Program-made: the position numbers and the translations under genes
Notes under the pieces: model-generated
The model's input: the letters and a program-made list of their open reading frames with translations, nothing else
Databases searched by the model: none
What the model was told of the DNA's origin: nothing
In this document: one piece after another, positions 35,443 to 44,713 of the stretch
How positions within the stretch are numbered: the first letter of the stretch is position 1
Layout: each line of letters opens with the position of its first letter
Origin: Bacteroidia bacterium
GTDB lineage: Bacteria; Bacteroidota; Bacteroidia; Flavobacteriales; Flavobacteriaceae
DNA: 54,243 bases
NCBI GenBank assembly: GCA_030429835.1
Contig: JAUIGC010000005.1
Location: forward strand, 1-54,243
Reading direction: 5' to 3'

Positions 35443-36372
35443 ATGAAAAGAATAATCATGTTGTTTTTCAACACCTTACTTATTTTATCCTGTTACGATA
35501 CGAAAAATAAGCTTGATGTTCGTCAACATGATAAGGTTAACTACAGTACATATAAAACAACTGAATATGAGTTGGAACAACCTTCTATTAAATCTGAAGC
35601 TGTGCTTGTGCTCTTCGGTGGCTATCCTGAAGATTCAGAAGATATTAGACGAGAATTTAGGATTTTAGAAGATGCCAAAAGGAATAAGATTGCGGTTGTT
35701 TATTCAAATTACAACCAAAAGCTATGGTTTACGGAGAATGAGTTGACGAATTTGTCGAACCAAATAAATGAAATTTTTGACAAGCACAAATTGCCAAATG
35801 ACAATATTCATTTTGGTGGATTTTCCAGTGGGGGGCTAGTTTCTTTACATTTAGGGAATTATTTATTGGAAAAAAACATACATAATATAGTTCCCAAAGG
35901 AATATTTATTATCGACTCACCAATTGATTTGGCACAGTTATATTTCAGTTCTGAAAAAAATTTAGAAAGGAATTTTTCTGAAATATCAGTAAATGAAAGT
36001 TCATGGATCATTAATGAACTTGGTCATAATTTTGGCAATCCAAATACTGATCTAGCCAATTATGAGAAACATTCTGTATTCACACTAAGTACCGATAACC
36101 ATAATAACATTAAAAATCTTAAAGATATTAAGATAAGGTTGTATACAGAACCCGATACGATCTGGTGGAAAAAAAATAGAATGGCGGATTATAATCAAAC
36201 CAATGCCTACTTAATAAAAAAATTATCTGAAAGCTTGATTAATGATGGATTCACTCATGTTGAGTACATACCCACTAAGAATAATGGATATAGAGCAAAT
36301 GGTGATAGGCACCCTCACAGTTGGTCAATTGTTGAAATTGACTGTTTAATTCAATGGATTTTAAAAAAATAG
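35443..36372 (+). CDS. Lipoprotein alpha/beta-hydrolase (putative esterase/peptidase)
   Basis: 309 residues. Lipobox LLILSC (Cys17). Alpha/beta-hydrolase features: LVLFGGYPE loop near 55-63, nucleophile elbow GGFSSGG with Ser128, likely acid in TEPDTIWW (Asp238), likely base in HPHSWS (His292). This looks like an intact hydrolase of the esterase/oligopeptidase kind. It is the functional paralogue of the inactive-looking protein at 26626 and of the deleted copy at 39150-39450. Gene flanked by long AT-rich gaps, so probably monocistronic. Confidence 0.75.
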   Translation: MKRIIMLFFNTLLILSCYDTKNKLDVRQHDKVNYSTYKTTEYELEQPSIKSEAVLVLFGGYPEDSEDIRREFRILEDAKRNKIAVVYSNYNQKLWFTENELTNLSNQINEIFDKHKLPNDNIHFGGFSSGGLVSLHLGNYLLEKNIHNIVPKGIFIIDSPIDLAQLYFSSEKNLERNFSEISVNESSWIINELGHNFGNPNTDLANYEKHSVFTLSTDNHNNIKNLKDIKIRLYTEPDTIWWKKNRMADYNQTNAYLIKKLSESLINDGFTHVEYIPTKNNGYRANGDRHPHSWSIVEIDCLIQWILKK

Positions 36373-36450
36373 ATGAAAATGTAATTGAATTAAAAAAGTT
36401 AATCATATTAATAAAACATATGTATTCTTTTATAGGTCAATTGTCTGAAA

Positions 36451-36635
36451 ATGGTTAAGAAATCAATGGGTTTATTAAGTCTGGGATGCTTCTTTATCAT
36501 TAAAAACTAACTCAATCAAATAGCAACACTTTTATAGGAACTTGGAATCTATTAATGGTAGATGAGTTGAAATCACTTGGTTTTTATTTGCGACTCAATG
36601 ACATAAAACCACCTAGATATATTTTACATCAATAA
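36451..36635 (+). pseudogene. Possible remnant of a lipocalin-like gene
   Basis: A short frame from ATG 36451 (MVKKSMGLLSLGCFF, lipoprotein-like signal) stops at 36508. A shifted frame from 36525 reads NTFIGTWNLLMVDELKSLGF and ends at 36633. IGTWNL is the typical opening of lipocalin-like domains in this phylum. The order and spacing suit a broken lipoprotein with a lipocalin fold. Weak evidence because the piece is short. Confidence 0.3.
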
Positions 36636-36659
36636 TTTGTAATGACATAATTTTAAAAA

Positions 36660-37025
36660 TTGAAAATTTTAAACAAAATATTAACCATATTAGTTTGTAA
36701 CCTCTTATTAAGTTGTGGAGTAAAAGAAATGAAATTTGAGAAATCAAATTGGAATAAAAGTTTTGATGGTTTTTATGAATATCGAGAAAATATGGTTCAA
36801 GACGTAATGGAAAATCATCTCAAAAAAGGAATGAAACTAAAGAAAGTCATCGAATTATTGGGAAAACCTAGTAATTATCAAAACAAAAATGATTACGAAA
36901 TCATTTATGAAATAACGGTTAACTACGGCTGGAACATTGATCCAATAGAAGTAAAAGAATTATATATAGAGTTTGACAAAGACTCAACAATAACCAATTT
37001 TAAATTAAAACATTGGAAGCGTTAA
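36660..37025 (+). CDS. Small lipoprotein, BamE/SmpA-like pattern
   Basis: 121 residues from a TTG start (an in-frame TAA lies two codons upstream and no ATG is available). Lipobox NLLLSC. The segment HLKKGMKLKKVIELLGKPSN followed by ELYIEFDKDSTITNFKLK is reminiscent of the BamE/SmpA fold (GMs-xx-V-xxLLGxP pattern). Function not known; it would be an outer-membrane or inner-membrane lipoprotein. Stand-alone between the hydrolase and a Crp-like gene. Confidence 0.65.
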   Translation: MKILNKILTILVCNLLLSCGVKEMKFEKSNWNKSFDGFYEYRENMVQDVMENHLKKGMKLKKVIELLGKPSNYQNKNDYEIIYEITVNYGWNIDPIEVKELYIEFDKDSTITNFKLKHWKR

Positions 37026-37199
37026 AAAATCAACACGAAATTGAATCAAAGTAAAACCATTCTTCTTTTGGATCAATGTTGTAGTTGTTGTAATGTAAGC
37101 TTCCCCTAAAACCGAACTGTTTAAAAGTAGAATAATAGTCTTACTTTTACTTACTTTAGGCTAACCGTTATGGTTACTTTATAACAAGTAATACAGATT

Positions 37200-37781
37200 T
37201 TGGAAGAAGCACTTTTTAATTTTATTTCTAATTATATAAGCTTATCCAATGAAGAAAAAGAGGCGATTTTAGATTTAGATATCTTCAGACAGGTAAGCAA
37301 AGGAACGGTTTTACTTAAAGAAGGTCAAAAATCAAATGAGGGTTATTTCGTTTTACAAGGCTGTATACGAACTTACTATATTATTGAAGGTGAAGAAAAA
37401 ACAACAGCATTTTATACAGAAATGGAGGGGACTACACCACATTGTGTCCTAAACAATAAACCTTCTGAATATTATATTGCCGCAACAGAAGATTCTTTAA
37501 TTACAATTTCTAATGCAAATATGGAAGCTGAAATTTTTCAAAAATTTCCAAAATTCGAAACACTTTGCAGGATTTTGTCCGAAGAACTTTTAGCCAAGGA
37601 GCAAATTAATTTTAATGACTTTAAGACTTCTTCACCAGAAAAACGCTACATAAATTTATTGGAAAAAAGACCAGATTTATTGCAGCGTGTACCTCAACAT
37701 CAATTGGCAAGTTATTTAGGTATAAAACCTCAATCTTTAAGCAGGCTAAGAACAAGAATAACTAAAAATAATAAGAGTTAA
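37200..37781 (+). CDS. Crp/Fnr-family transcription regulator
   Basis: 193 residues from a TTG start (stop codon five codons upstream in frame). The first ~115 residues fit the cyclic-nucleotide-binding beta-roll (GTVLLKEGQKSNEGYFVLQG). The C-terminal HTH contains VPQHQLASYLGIKPQSLSRLR. The typical Bacteroidota Crp-like relatives often do not bind cAMP. It is 73 bp upstream of the exported protein at 37855 on the same strand. Confidence 0.88.
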   Translation: MEEALFNFISNYISLSNEEKEAILDLDIFRQVSKGTVLLKEGQKSNEGYFVLQGCIRTYYIIEGEEKTTAFYTEMEGTTPHCVLNNKPSEYYIAATEDSLITISNANMEAEIFQKFPKFETLCRILSEELLAKEQINFNDFKTSSPEKRYINLLEKRPDLLQRVPQHQLASYLGIKPQSLSRLRTRITKNNKS

Positions 37782-37854
37782 TCTTCTCTTCTTAACTTAG
37801 GTGAACGCTTTTAACCTATTGGCATTCTAATTTTACTGCATATAATCTATTCAT

Positions 37855-38475
37855 ATGCAGAGTAAAATTTTAGTCTTAGTTCTTATTACAATTCTAACAG
37901 CAAGCTCTCAACTTAATGCCCAATATGCCAAGCAAAACACAACATATAAAAAATGTTTCGTTGGCAGTACCTTTGCCATGCTAGGTAATTTATTACCCAA
38001 TGAAAAACCCGATTTTGCACAGCTTAATATAGGCTACCGTATTACAGGCAGAGATGTAGTTTCCCTAGAACTTAAAACGTGGAGATATTTTGAATCACTC
38101 GGAATTCCCTATGGTAAATCAAAGAATGACCCATTAGAAAATTTTCCAGGTTATATCAGAGAAAAAGGATTTGCACTTGCCTACCAACATTTTTGGTGGA
38201 AAGGCTTATATACAGGTATTCATGTAATGTCTGCATGGCAAAATTTCATTGATAATGATAATAAAAAAATAGATACTGGATTTCAAATCTTCAATACTTA
38301 TAGGGCCGGATATCATATAAAATTATTTAAAGGTAAATTTTTTATTGAACCTTCAATAGCAGTAACGCACCGTCCGTATCACACAAAAATGCCAGAATCA
38401 TTTGAACGAATGGACAATAAATGGTCAAAATTCTTTTTTGGTGAGCCTGGATTGCATTTTGGATTTAATTTTTAA
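37855..38475 (+). CDS. Exported hypothetical protein, possible outer-membrane beta-barrel
   Basis: 206 residues with a signal peptide (VLVLITILTASSQLNA). Alternating hydrophobic strands with aromatic residues and the terminal LHFGFNF, ending in Phe as many outer-membrane barrels do. No family recognised. It follows the Crp-like gene by 73 bp and precedes the DUF6326-like gene by 11 bp, so these three may form one unit. Confidence 0.65.
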   Translation: MQSKILVLVLITILTASSQLNAQYAKQNTTYKKCFVGSTFAMLGNLLPNEKPDFAQLNIGYRITGRDVVSLELKTWRYFESLGIPYGKSKNDPLENFPGYIREKGFALAYQHFWWKGLYTGIHVMSAWQNFIDNDNKKIDTGFQIFNTYRAGYHIKLFKGKFFIEPSIAVTHRPYHTKMPESFERMDNKWSKFFFGEPGLHFGFNF

Positions 38476-38486
38476 GCGAATTGAAA

Positions 38487-38843
38487 ATGATAACAAAAAT
38501 GAAGTTATCCAAACTTTGGATAGTGGTCATACTCAATATAATTTTTGCCGATATTTTATCAATTATAATAGAATTGGAAAATGGGAACACTCTGCATATA
38601 ATAGGGGAGGATGTTAAAATTACTATGGCTTTTGCCGCTCTTGTAATCAACATACCAATTTCTATGATTTATTTTTCTAGTATGCTTTCTTCTAATTTAA
38701 ATCGTATGTTAAATTTAATTTCGGCAGTTTTAACTATCGCTTTTGTGATAGGTGGTGGAAGTTGGATGCCCCATTACATAGTATGTTCTACTATAGAGGT
38801 AATAGTATTGTTAATTATTATTTGGACGACAATAAAAAGATGA
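38487..38843 (+). CDS. DUF6326-like small membrane protein
   Basis: 118 residues from ATG 38487 (MITKMKLSKLWIVVIL); an in-frame TTG two codons earlier is possible. Four hydrophobic helices, of which the first begins LSKLWIVVILNIIFADILS as in DUF6326 proteins. Function unknown. Follows the putative barrel gene closely. Confidence 0.65.
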   Translation: MITKMKLSKLWIVVILNIIFADILSIIIELENGNTLHIIGEDVKITMAFAALVINIPISMIYFSSMLSSNLNRMLNLISAVLTIAFVIGGGSWMPHYIVCSTIEVIVLLIIIWTTIKR

Positions 38844-39149
38844 ATTAATTAAAAAGGAAAAAAAATTCATACATCAGTTAAAGGTTTAGTCTTTTAAATT
38901 TTTAATAATCAGCAAATTGTGAATGTTAATCAAATACACGGATTTGAACCCATACTAAGGATGGGACTTTTGAACTCAATAGCTTTGCTAAAATAACAAC
39001 CCGCTTTTTATCTCTGATGATAATTTTTATTTGTCATTTAGAGTATCGTCTATTTATCTTATGATACCTAAAATAATTTGAATTTACTTTTTTGAGTTTA
39101 TGTGTGAAAAGAATTCAAGTTTCAACATAAATATTTTGGACTCACTAAC
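38844..39149. other. AT-rich gap; contains a short tRNA T-arm-like sequence
   Basis: No gene seen. At 38940-38951 the sequence GGATTTGAACCC is the reverse complement of a tRNA T-arm motif, but the flanks do not fold into a tRNA. Confidence 0.5.
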
Positions 39150-39450
39150 ATGAAAGAGGTAGTAACCTATATTCTTATTACAACTCTTGTTTGTTCATGT
39201 AAAGACAGGAAAAGGAAATCCGAGGTTCAATTAGAAGAAAAGTTTATTAGGAGAAACGTCAAAACTGATACTTATCAGTTAGAAAAACCATCTGTTAAAT
39301 CTGAGGCTTTGCTTTTGCTCTTCTATGGATTCACTAATGTCGAGTACATACCAACCAAGAATTAGGGTTAAAGGGCAAATGGTGAACGGCGCTCACACAG
39401 TTGGTCTATGGTTGAAAGCGACAGTTTAATTGAATGGATATTAAAAATAG
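39150..39450 (+). pseudogene. Deleted copy of the alpha/beta-hydrolase lipoprotein
   Basis: The first ~61 codons match the start of the 35443 gene (lipoprotein signal, then EKPSVKSEALLLLF), after which the reading jumps directly to the C-terminal part (GFTNVEYIPTKN). About 210 codons, including the nucleophile and acid residues, are missing. After AAT the frame hits TAG (39363) and TAA (39369), yet the homology continues in frame: RANGERRSHSWSMVESDSL, then EWIL. Two A bases are lost near the old stop. It is a duplicated and decayed paralogue. Confidence 0.8.
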
Positions 39451-39634
39451 ATGAAAGCGTAAATGATTATCAAAAGTATATTCCATTAATTAGGCTGAGA
39501 CATACTAATAATTGTCCTTATAATATTGCATTTATGGGTTTTTTATTTTAAAAGGCTAGGTATAATTAACTTACTTTTTTATTTTTCTCAAAGTGTTCTT
39601 GATAGTTGAATGAAGCAATATATTTTAAGTAAAC

Positions 39635-40741
39635 GTGGAAACTAAGCTTGAATTGATTAAAAGCATAGGGGAAATCGTTGTTTTTATAATGGTAATCCTT
39701 TCTGTTTTCCTTTTTACCGTCAAGACAAAAAATAAATTGTCTAATAGACTTTTTGGCATCTACCTTTTAGTGATTGCTTTAGATCTAACTGGTTTATTCA
39801 CGAACAAAATTATTGGACTGCCAAATCTTTTTGTTTTAAAAACAACATCAAGTCTTTTACAACTTCCTTTGTTTTATCTCTATGTATTATCTGCATGTTA
39901 CACGAATTTTAAGATTAAGAAAATTCATGGACTACATGCGTTGTTATTCGTAGTATTCCTTATAATATTCAAGATAGAAGGCATTACGGACTCAAACCTT
40001 CTGATTTTTAAGATTGTCGGTGAGATTCAGTTTTATATCTATATGATTGCCGTATTCATTGTTTTAAAAAAATACAAAGCTGTCTACTTAGAGAATTATT
40101 CTAATGCAAATCAAGCGATTTATAAATGGTTGTTTCAAATCACAGTGCTTTTTTGTGTTGCACACTCCTTGGTACTTTTACGCTTATTTTTGTCAAATTC
40201 TGGTTTTCAACACTATATCCTTCCAACGAACATTATAATAAGTTTCTCCGTTTTGTCCATTATAACTTTCTTTGTCCTACAAGCCTTGTATAAACCAGCT
40301 CTTTTTACCGGGGTAAATATTAATTTAAAGCCTGTGAAATTGATGGATCAAGGCAAACAAGGGCCGGCAAAGGTGCAAATTGATACCTGTTCTAGGGAAA
40401 ATCTGCGGAAATTGACTTCCTATATGAAGGATAAAAAGCCCTATTTGGATTTCGAATTGACCTTACAAAAATTGGCCATTCAAACAGACATACCTGAAAA
40501 GGAACTATCCTTCTTGATCAATCGGTATTTAGGTAAACACTTTTTTGATTTTATAAACGAGTATAGGGTTAAAGAGGCCAAAGATATTTTGGCAAATCAC
40601 AATGAAAAGGATGTAACTATTCTAGAAGTTCTATATCAGGTCGGGTTTAATTCAAAATCATCGTTTTATACCGCTTTTAAAAAGATTACGAATAAGACTC
40701 CTACCCAGTACAGAAAAGAGACGCTTCTTTCTAAAAATTAG
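39635..40741 (+). CDS. Membrane-bound AraC-family transcription regulator
   Basis: 368 residues from a GTG start (TAA three codons upstream). Seven hydrophobic helices in the first ~220 residues (IGEIVVFIMVILSVFLF first) followed by an AraC/XylS-type HTH domain at ~265-365 (KSSFYTAFKKITNKTPTQYR). The membrane domain probably senses a ligand directly. It lies 128 bp upstream of the serine hydrolase at 40869 on the same strand; a terminator between them makes separate transcripts likely. Paralogue of the protein at 44714. Confidence 0.88.
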   Translation: METKLELIKSIGEIVVFIMVILSVFLFTVKTKNKLSNRLFGIYLLVIALDLTGLFTNKIIGLPNLFVLKTTSSLLQLPLFYLYVLSACYTNFKIKKIHGLHALLFVVFLIIFKIEGITDSNLLIFKIVGEIQFYIYMIAVFIVLKKYKAVYLENYSNANQAIYKWLFQITVLFCVAHSLVLLRLFLSNSGFQHYILPTNIIISFSVLSIITFFVLQALYKPALFTGVNINLKPVKLMDQGKQGPAKVQIDTCSRENLRKLTSYMKDKKPYLDFELTLQKLAIQTDIPEKELSFLINRYLGKHFFDFINEYRVKEAKDILANHNEKDVTILEVLYQVGFNSKSSFYTAFKKITNKTPTQYRKETLLSKN

Positions 40742-40767
40742 TCCGACTTTCTTTTCTCGGACTTTTG
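40740..40767 (+). terminator. Terminator after the AraC gene
   Basis: AGTCCGA (40740-40746) and TCGGACT (40757-40763) form a 7-bp stem with a 10-nt loop and are followed by TTT. The left arm overlaps the stop codon. Confidence 0.65.
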
Positions 40768-40868
40768 AACTACTTGAAAAATTAATATTTGTATCAAATT
40801 GCTGATATCTGTTTAGCATGGTATCGCTAATGTATTAGTCTAATTTTTTGAATAAAAAGTAATCTAAA

Positions 40869-42347
40869 TTGAAATTCATTTTTGCATTAACCTTCGCATT
40901 GGGTATTCAAATTTGTACGGGTCAGATTCAAACCTCGGAATTGATAGGGGTAGAAAATGAGATTATAAAGCTTATGGAGAGATATGATGCGGCAGGTGTA
41001 TCGGTTGCAGTTGTAAAGGATCAAGATGTTATTTACTCCAAAGGTTTTGGCTTTCGGGACTTGGAAAAAAGGTTGCCGGTTGATGATAACACCATTTTTC
41101 ATATTGCTTCAATGACCAAGGCCTTTACGGGTTCTTTGCTGGGTATTTTGGAATCTGAAAACCAACTTTCCTTAAAGGACAGGCCGGGATTATATATTCC
41201 TAACTTTCAATTTTACAATGATAAAATGAATAATCTAATTACAATTGAAGACTTATTGAGCCATAGAAGCGGTTTGGGAAACCAAGGGACATCACTTACA
41301 TTATTCCCGGAAAATGATAAGCTAAAAATCGTTCAAAGATTGAAGTACTTAAAGCCTCAGGCCGAAGTGAAGAATAGCTGGGCCTACAGTAATATGGGGT
41401 ATACGCTGGCCGGTGTTGTTGTTGAGCAGGTTATCGGCAAGCGTTGGGAAGCGGTCGTAAAAGAAAAAATTTTTGAACCCCTTAAAATGAGTTCTTCAAT
41501 GACAACAATCGAAGAACTTATGAAGATGAGTAATTATGCCCTAGGCTATTCCCTACGCAATGGAAATATGATACAGGTGCCATTCGAAAATTATTATGGT
41601 TATTCACCCGCAGGAGCAATAAAAAGTTCTTCAAAAGATTTGTGCAATTGGATGCTTGCTTGGCTGAACAAAGGTTTTTATGAAGGTACCCAGGTAATCC
41701 CCCAGGAATATGTTAAGAAAGCAATGAGACTTCAAAATATTAAAAGCGATGTTTATGAAAAAGATGCCTATTTATTTGGGGAAGGTTTTGGGTGGCGCTT
41801 GAGGTCCTATAATGGGTATTTTAGGGTAAGACATGGTGGTAATACCAATGGCTTTTCAACGGTTATGGATATGTTCCCTTTTTCAAATATTGGAATAGTA
41901 GTATTGACCAATCAATCAAATTCGGTATTGCCTTATTTAATATCCGACCACATTTCCAGAAAGTTACTGAAGCTTCCAATGGATGTAGACTACCCAGTGA
42001 ATGTGGGTGAAATGTATACTCCAAATGAGGAAGATAATCCTATCAATACGGATGAAAAACCCACGCATCCCATATCCGATTTATTGGGTAGGTACCATGC
42101 AAAAGGCTATGGTACCGTGGAAATTAAAGTAGAAAATAAATTGATTTATGCACATTTCCCAACATATACTTTCAAGTTGGAACATTTAAATTATAATAAC
42201 TTTTACTTAGAAGGTCTACAAGACTTCAAGGCTTCCTTTAATCCTGAGTTTACTGTGGAATTCGTTGTAGATACAGAAGGAAAAGTAGAAAGGTTTAAGA
42301 TATATTCTCAAAAAGTTCCGGTTGAGTTTCTAAAAGAAAGGAAATAA
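40869..42347 (+). CDS. Exported serine hydrolase (beta-lactamase/PBP4* fold) with DUF3471-like tail
   Basis: 492 residues from a TTG start (in-frame TAA two codons upstream). Signal peptide FALTFALGIQICTGQ. Complete motif set: SMTK at 81-84, YSN at 173-175, RHGGNTNGF at 321-329. Residues ~390-490 form a beta-rich DUF3471-like domain. The motif LLSHRSGLGNQG is shared with the hydrolase at 45898. It has all usual catalytic residues of class C-type serine hydrolases (D-aminopeptidase, esterase or beta-lactamase-like). A LytTR protein gene follows 42 bp downstream. Confidence 0.9.
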   Translation: MKFIFALTFALGIQICTGQIQTSELIGVENEIIKLMERYDAAGVSVAVVKDQDVIYSKGFGFRDLEKRLPVDDNTIFHIASMTKAFTGSLLGILESENQLSLKDRPGLYIPNFQFYNDKMNNLITIEDLLSHRSGLGNQGTSLTLFPENDKLKIVQRLKYLKPQAEVKNSWAYSNMGYTLAGVVVEQVIGKRWEAVVKEKIFEPLKMSSSMTTIEELMKMSNYALGYSLRNGNMIQVPFENYYGYSPAGAIKSSSKDLCNWMLAWLNKGFYEGTQVIPQEYVKKAMRLQNIKSDVYEKDAYLFGEGFGWRLRSYNGYFRVRHGGNTNGFSTVMDMFPFSNIGIVVLTNQSNSVLPYLISDHISRKLLKLPMDVDYPVNVGEMYTPNEEDNPINTDEKPTHPISDLLGRYHAKGYGTVEIKVENKLIYAHFPTYTFKLEHLNYNNFYLEGLQDFKASFNPEFTVEFVVDTEGKVERFKIYSQKVPVEFLKERK

Positions 42348-42389
42348 CATTAATACTTCATGGTTTAGAAGAAAATCATTTGATTTAAT

Positions 42390-42749
42390 ATGGTAAACTT
42401 TAGTAAAATCATAATTCCTGAAGGAAAAAAGAAACACCTATTAAATGCAGACGAGATCAAATTTATAAAGGCGGATAGATATTACGTAAAGATATTCTGT
42501 TCAAACAAAAAGATATTGGTTAGAATAACCTTAAAAGGTATAGAAGAATTATTGCCTCCGAATTTTTTAAGAATCAACAAATCATATATCGTTAATGCAT
42601 TGTTTATAGAAAGTATTGAAGAAAAAAAATCAACATCAGTAGTTGTAATGCCCAATGAGCAGGAATTTCAGGTTTCCGAAAAATATAGGAAGTCCTTCGA
42701 TAATTATTTTGGGACAAATAACTTATCGAAAAAGACACTATCCCCCTAA
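42390..42749 (+). CDS. Stand-alone LytTR DNA-binding protein
   Basis: 119 residues consisting of a LytTR domain alone: HLLNADEIKFIKADRYYVKIF and FLRINKSYIVNALFIESIEE. No receiver or membrane domain, so how it is controlled is unclear. It follows the serine hydrolase gene by 42 bp and is probably co-transcribed. Close paralogue of the protein at 49815 (shared FIKADRYYV and IIIPEG). Confidence 0.88.
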   Translation: MVNFSKIIIPEGKKKHLLNADEIKFIKADRYYVKIFCSNKKILVRITLKGIEELLPPNFLRINKSYIVNALFIESIEEKKSTSVVVMPNEQEFQVSEKYRKSFDNYFGTNNLSKKTLSP

Positions 42750-42933
42750 TTGTGTAAACTCAAATAAACAGGGGCTGGGCTTTGTTTTAAGTATCCATAA
42801 TTGAAAAATTCTAATAAAACCTACAGGTTCAATTTGTAACTCTTAGTAAGAAATTCTAATGTTCATATAACATTTTTCACTTTTTCCTCATATTATCTAC
42901 TTGAGAAAAGGTTTAATGAAATATTACGTTTTT

Positions 42934-44625
42934 TTATTTAAGGTCTTGGGCTATAAGCTTAATCACATAATTCATAATTGTATCCGTATGGGTCAAAAAA
43001 TCCTCCAAAGTCTGCACAACATAATGATCGGGAAAAACGCCTCGTTCTTCAGAAACTGATGGGGCGTTAGTTATGTGGTTCACTCTCCCCACCATATAAA
43101 AAACACCTGTATTTGTTAACCGATTCATTCGCTGACCACCCGTATAGACGATACCTCCATTGGATTCCTCTCCTATTAAAGTGCCAATGCGATGGTGCTT
43201 TGCCAGGGCCAATAATTGTCCGGTAGTAGACCCGGAACGGCCATCGTGCAAGAAGTAAACGTGTCCTTGATAGGTGTTCTCAAAAGGATTAAGCGGTTTT
43301 AGTTTTTCGCTTCCTAGAGGAGCCTCTTTAAAATAGGTAAAAGGTTTTTTAGCTAAATACCTTAATAAATGTGCCGCTCCCCATGAATTGCCACCCCCAT
43401 TTCCCCGGACATCTATTATAAGGTTTCGGGACTTTCTTTCAATTATTTCCTGAAAGCTATCATCAATAAACTTCTGAAGTATTTTAAATCGGCCGCCATA
43501 AAAATCCCAATTATTGATTTTCATAATAGCAGTATTATTCTCCTGCGAAAAATCCAAACAAAAAGTTTCCTGGCATCTATTTAAGGCGGCCAATGGAAAC
43601 TCGTAATTTTCTAGCATTTCCAATTGTATCGGTTCTTTTTTGCCTTTGATAATCACCTCGTACGTCTTTGGAAATCTCAGTGCATAGGGAATCATGGCCG
43701 TAGCTTGCCAATTGAAGAGATGTCTTTTTCCTGCATTTCCTACCTTACCTTGAGTGCCTATGTGTTTGTTGATATCGTTCAGTATTTCACGACCACTTAT
43801 GCCATTAATGGAATATATCTCCGTGCCTACCTCTATTTTATCCTCATTGACCAATGCATGGGCAACATAAAGTCTTTTGTCAATGTTTATTAGCTCCAGA
43901 GGAAAACGCAGTGTATCTGGGAGCATTTCCCTTTCTTGCCCAAAATACCCGGGTATGAAACTATGCCCACAGTTAATGTTAGCAATCAACTCGCTACAGT
44001 GCCAAATAAATTCGCTGTAGGTGGTGGTATCCGTAATCAAATCCTTTTTTTCTTGTACTACGCCCCAAAAGGCCTCCTTTGTCATGTACCTGTACGGATG
44101 TGGATTGATTTCCGTGAGTCTGGTTGCAAGTTCGTTGAGGTCATCCAAATATTCCTGCTTTGTGTACACGCTGTCAAACTTGTTCTTATCACGATTCTGA
44201 TACTGTATTTGCGCAATCGTCCATTTCGCATTCTTGTTTTCCGGATTTAGCTCCAAGGATTTCCTGTAACTCTCAATTGCCAGTTCCTCCTGCCCGTTAA
44301 TCAAATAGGCCTCTCCTAGACTATCGTGTGGATTGAAGGAGTTTGGAAACTCTTCTACCAGGAGTTTGAATATTTTAAGGGCATCTTCTTTTCTATCTTC
44401 GTTCATCAATTGGTATCCCAGATTATTCAATTCATTTTCATTCTCAAAATTGTACTTTTCGCTTTCCTGTCGTTTAAGTTTCCTATAATACCCAATAGCC
44501 TTCTCAATATCCTGGTAGGCGTATTCAATCATGGCTTCCTTAATAGATTTTTTGCCATTTTGCTGGGCCGAAATATCACTTGAAGAAAGCAAAATAAGAA
44601 GTAGTATAAATACCTTTTTTTTCAT
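42934..44625 (-). CDS. Exported TPR-S41 peptidase
   Basis: 563 residues. Signal peptide (VFILLLILLSSSDISA). TPR repeats in ~60-150 (EDALKIFKLLVEEFPNSF, ELAIESYRKSLELNPEN) come before the S41 domain; the order is opposite to the S41 protein at 30654. The peptidase core has LIIDVRGNGGGNSW at 402-415 and the nucleophile site DGRSGSTTGQ with Ser466. It sits 88 bp downstream of the AraC regulator at 44714 on the same strand and is probably controlled by it or co-transcribed with it. Confidence 0.87.
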   Translation of the reverse strand: MKKKVFILLLILLSSSDISAQQNGKKSIKEAMIEYAYQDIEKAIGYYRKLKRQESEKYNFENENELNNLGYQLMNEDRKEDALKIFKLLVEEFPNSFNPHDSLGEAYLINGQEELAIESYRKSLELNPENKNAKWTIAQIQYQNRDKNKFDSVYTKQEYLDDLNELATRLTEINPHPYRYMTKEAFWGVVQEKKDLITDTTTYSEFIWHCSELIANINCGHSFIPGYFGQEREMLPDTLRFPLELINIDKRLYVAHALVNEDKIEVGTEIYSINGISGREILNDINKHIGTQGKVGNAGKRHLFNWQATAMIPYALRFPKTYEVIIKGKKEPIQLEMLENYEFPLAALNRCQETFCLDFSQENNTAIMKINNWDFYGGRFKILQKFIDDSFQEIIERKSRNLIIDVRGNGGGNSWGAAHLLRYLAKKPFTYFKEAPLGSEKLKPLNPFENTYQGHVYFLHDGRSGSTTGQLLALAKHHRIGTLIGEESNGGIVYTGGQRMNRLTNTGVFYMVGRVNHITNAPSVSEERGVFPDHYVVQTLEDFLTHTDTIMNYVIKLIAQDLK

Positions 44626-44713
44626 GGATTTAAATTTTGGGCAAGATTAATTATTTCGCCTTAAAAATGACTTTTGAATACCTGCCAATCTGTTCTGATT
44701 TATAAAAAAGAAC

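Noticed and set aside
38940-39000. tRNA gene on the minus strand, suggested by a T-arm-like motif
   Set aside because: The T stem does not pair beyond 2-3 bases and no acceptor or anticodon stem can be built around it.
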